Source: Dehalococcoidia bacterium (GTDB taxonomy: Bacteria; Chloroflexota; Dehalococcoidia; Dehalococcoidales; E44-bin46). From it: a DNA stretch of 13,953 bases. The translations under genes were made by a program, and so were the position numbers. Each line of letters opens with the position of its first letter. Positions within the stretch are counted from its first letter, which is position 1. Location of the stretch: the NCBI GenBank assembly GCA_004376105.1, contig SOKA01000049.1:1-13953 (forward strand), given 5' to 3'. Of this stretch, positions 13,108 to 13,953 are shown one piece after another. The notes under the pieces were generated by a model. That model made no database searches, was not told the DNA's origin, and saw nothing but the letters and a program-made list of their open reading frames with translations.

Positions 13108-13953
13108 TTAAAGAGTTGCTTCTTTGTGCCGAGCACACCAACATTGCAGGTTAACGGCTACTGGTAGGCTAGCGATATGGGCGGGGAAAACTTCAGTGTG
13201 AACTGCTAAAGCGGTAATTCTGCCGCCATATCCCATTGGTCCGATGCCCAGTTTATTGACTCGTTGCAAAATTTCCTTTTCCAGCTCGGCGACCTCAGCA
13301 TCCGGGTTGGGCTCGCCCACTTTTCGTAATAATGCTCTCTTGGCCAGCATAAAAGTCTTTTCTACTGTTCCTCCTATGCCTACACCAATTATAACCGGGG
13401 GGCAAGCATTGCTACCTGCCTCATCAACAGCATTGACTACAAAATCTATGACCCCTTGACGACCCCGCGCCGGGGGTAGCATAGCCAGGCGAGCCATATT
13501 CTCAGCACCACCGCCCTTGGGCTTCGCAATAATTTTGAGCCTATCGCCAGGGACAATATCGGTATAGATGATGGCTGGCGTATTATCTTTGGTATTGATT
13601 CTGGCAGAAAAAGGCCGGAGCACCATAGACTTGCGTAAATAACCTTCATTGTATCCTTGGCGTACTCCTTCATTCACTGCTGTATAAAGGTCGCCACCAG
13701 TTATATGAACTTCTTGCCCCAGCTCCAAAAAGACTATTGCGTCTCCCGTATCCTGGCATATAGGAATTTCCCCCTTAGCTGAGATTTCAGTATTTTCTAA
13801 TATTCTGTCCAACACCTCACGCCCAACAGGCGATTCTTCAGCCTCTCGCGCCTGCTTGAGAGAATCTAGCACATCCTCGGGAAGATAATAGCAGGCCTCC
13901 TGGAAAAGGCGAGCTACTGTCTTGGTTACTTCCTTAGTATCAATAGCTCTCAT
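13108..13953 (-). CDS. class I fumarate hydratase alpha subunit
   Basis: This protein is the iron-sulfur catalytic half of two-subunit class I fumarate hydratase (or the related tartrate dehydratase), interconverting fumarate and malate. The 281-residue protein is complete: its ATG is the last codon of the window, and MRAIDTKEVTKTVARLFQEA is the usual N-terminus. Cluster cysteines are Cys66 (PICQDTG), Cys184 (SNACPPVIIGVGIGG) and Cys271 (NLQCWCARH). KGGGAENM (146-153) is also typical. The beta subunit normally follows the alpha subunit, but the downstream gene here is aconitase X, so beta must lie upstream of the window or elsewhere. Its promoter is outside the window. Confidence 0.92.
   Translation of the reverse strand: MRAIDTKEVTKTVARLFQEACYYLPEDVLDSLKQAREAEESPVGREVLDRILENTEISAKGEIPICQDTGDAIVFLELGQEVHITGGDLYTAVNEGVRQGYNEGYLRKSMVLRPFSARINTKDNTPAIIYTDIVPGDRLKIIAKPKGGGAENMARLAMLPPARGRQGVIDFVVNAVDEAGSNACPPVIIGVGIGGTVEKTFMLAKRALLRKVGEPNPDAEVAELEKEILQRVNKLGIGPMGYGGRITALAVHTEVFPAHIASLPVAVNLQCWCARHKEATL

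Overview
The window looks like chromosome of an anaerobic bacterium, most likely a Dehalococcoidia-type member of the Chloroflexota. This is inferred from gene content, not from an rRNA. The pointers are a two-domain aconitase X, an archaeal-type (class V) fructose-1,6-bisphosphate aldolase/phosphatase, a corrinoid adenosyltransferase, a class I fumarate hydratase alpha subunit, molybdopterin genes, and frequent GTG/TTG starts behind good Shine-Dalgarno (SD) sequences. The first 34 bases hold stops in all three forward frames and no assignable gene.

Layout, left to right. (1) Bases 35-1644 (+): coaE, then rplU-rpmA-rpmE, with a sigma70-like promoter in front of coaE and of rplU and a rho-independent terminator after rpmE. 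(2) Bases 1665-3628: a DUF1385 membrane protein (+) whose stop codon overlaps, tail to tail, that of hisI (-); hisI follows hisA (-). (3) Bases 3680-5499: divergent promoters separate hisA from cobO and the FBP aldolase/phosphatase gene. (4) Bases 5492-7977 (+): a GYD-domain protein, rdgB-type nucleotide diphosphatase, moaA and moaC, tightly packed and probably one operon. (5) Bases 7970-9167 (+): dnaN with its own promoter. (6) Bases 9143-11275: a roughly 2.1-kb island bounded by a 23-base repeat of the 3' end of dnaN (one mismatch). It carries the C-terminal part of a probable large serine recombinase, a small unknown gene, a small zinc-finger-like gene and a SIR2-like gene. A third, diverged attachment-like repeat sits in the middle. 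(7) Bases 11331-13953 (-): aconitase X small and large subunits and fumarate hydratase alpha.

Two points deserve most attention. First, the island at the 3' end of dnaN combines recombinase remnants, att-like repeats and a single SIR2-like protein of the kind that supplies NADase activity in several anti-phage systems; it is a candidate, not a demonstrated, defence island. Second, rplU and hisA both lack ATG/GTG/TTG at the conserved N-terminus and instead have ATT and ATA there, each downstream of an SD sequence. For rplU, the -10 element overlaps the only upstream ATG, which makes that ATG an unlikely start.
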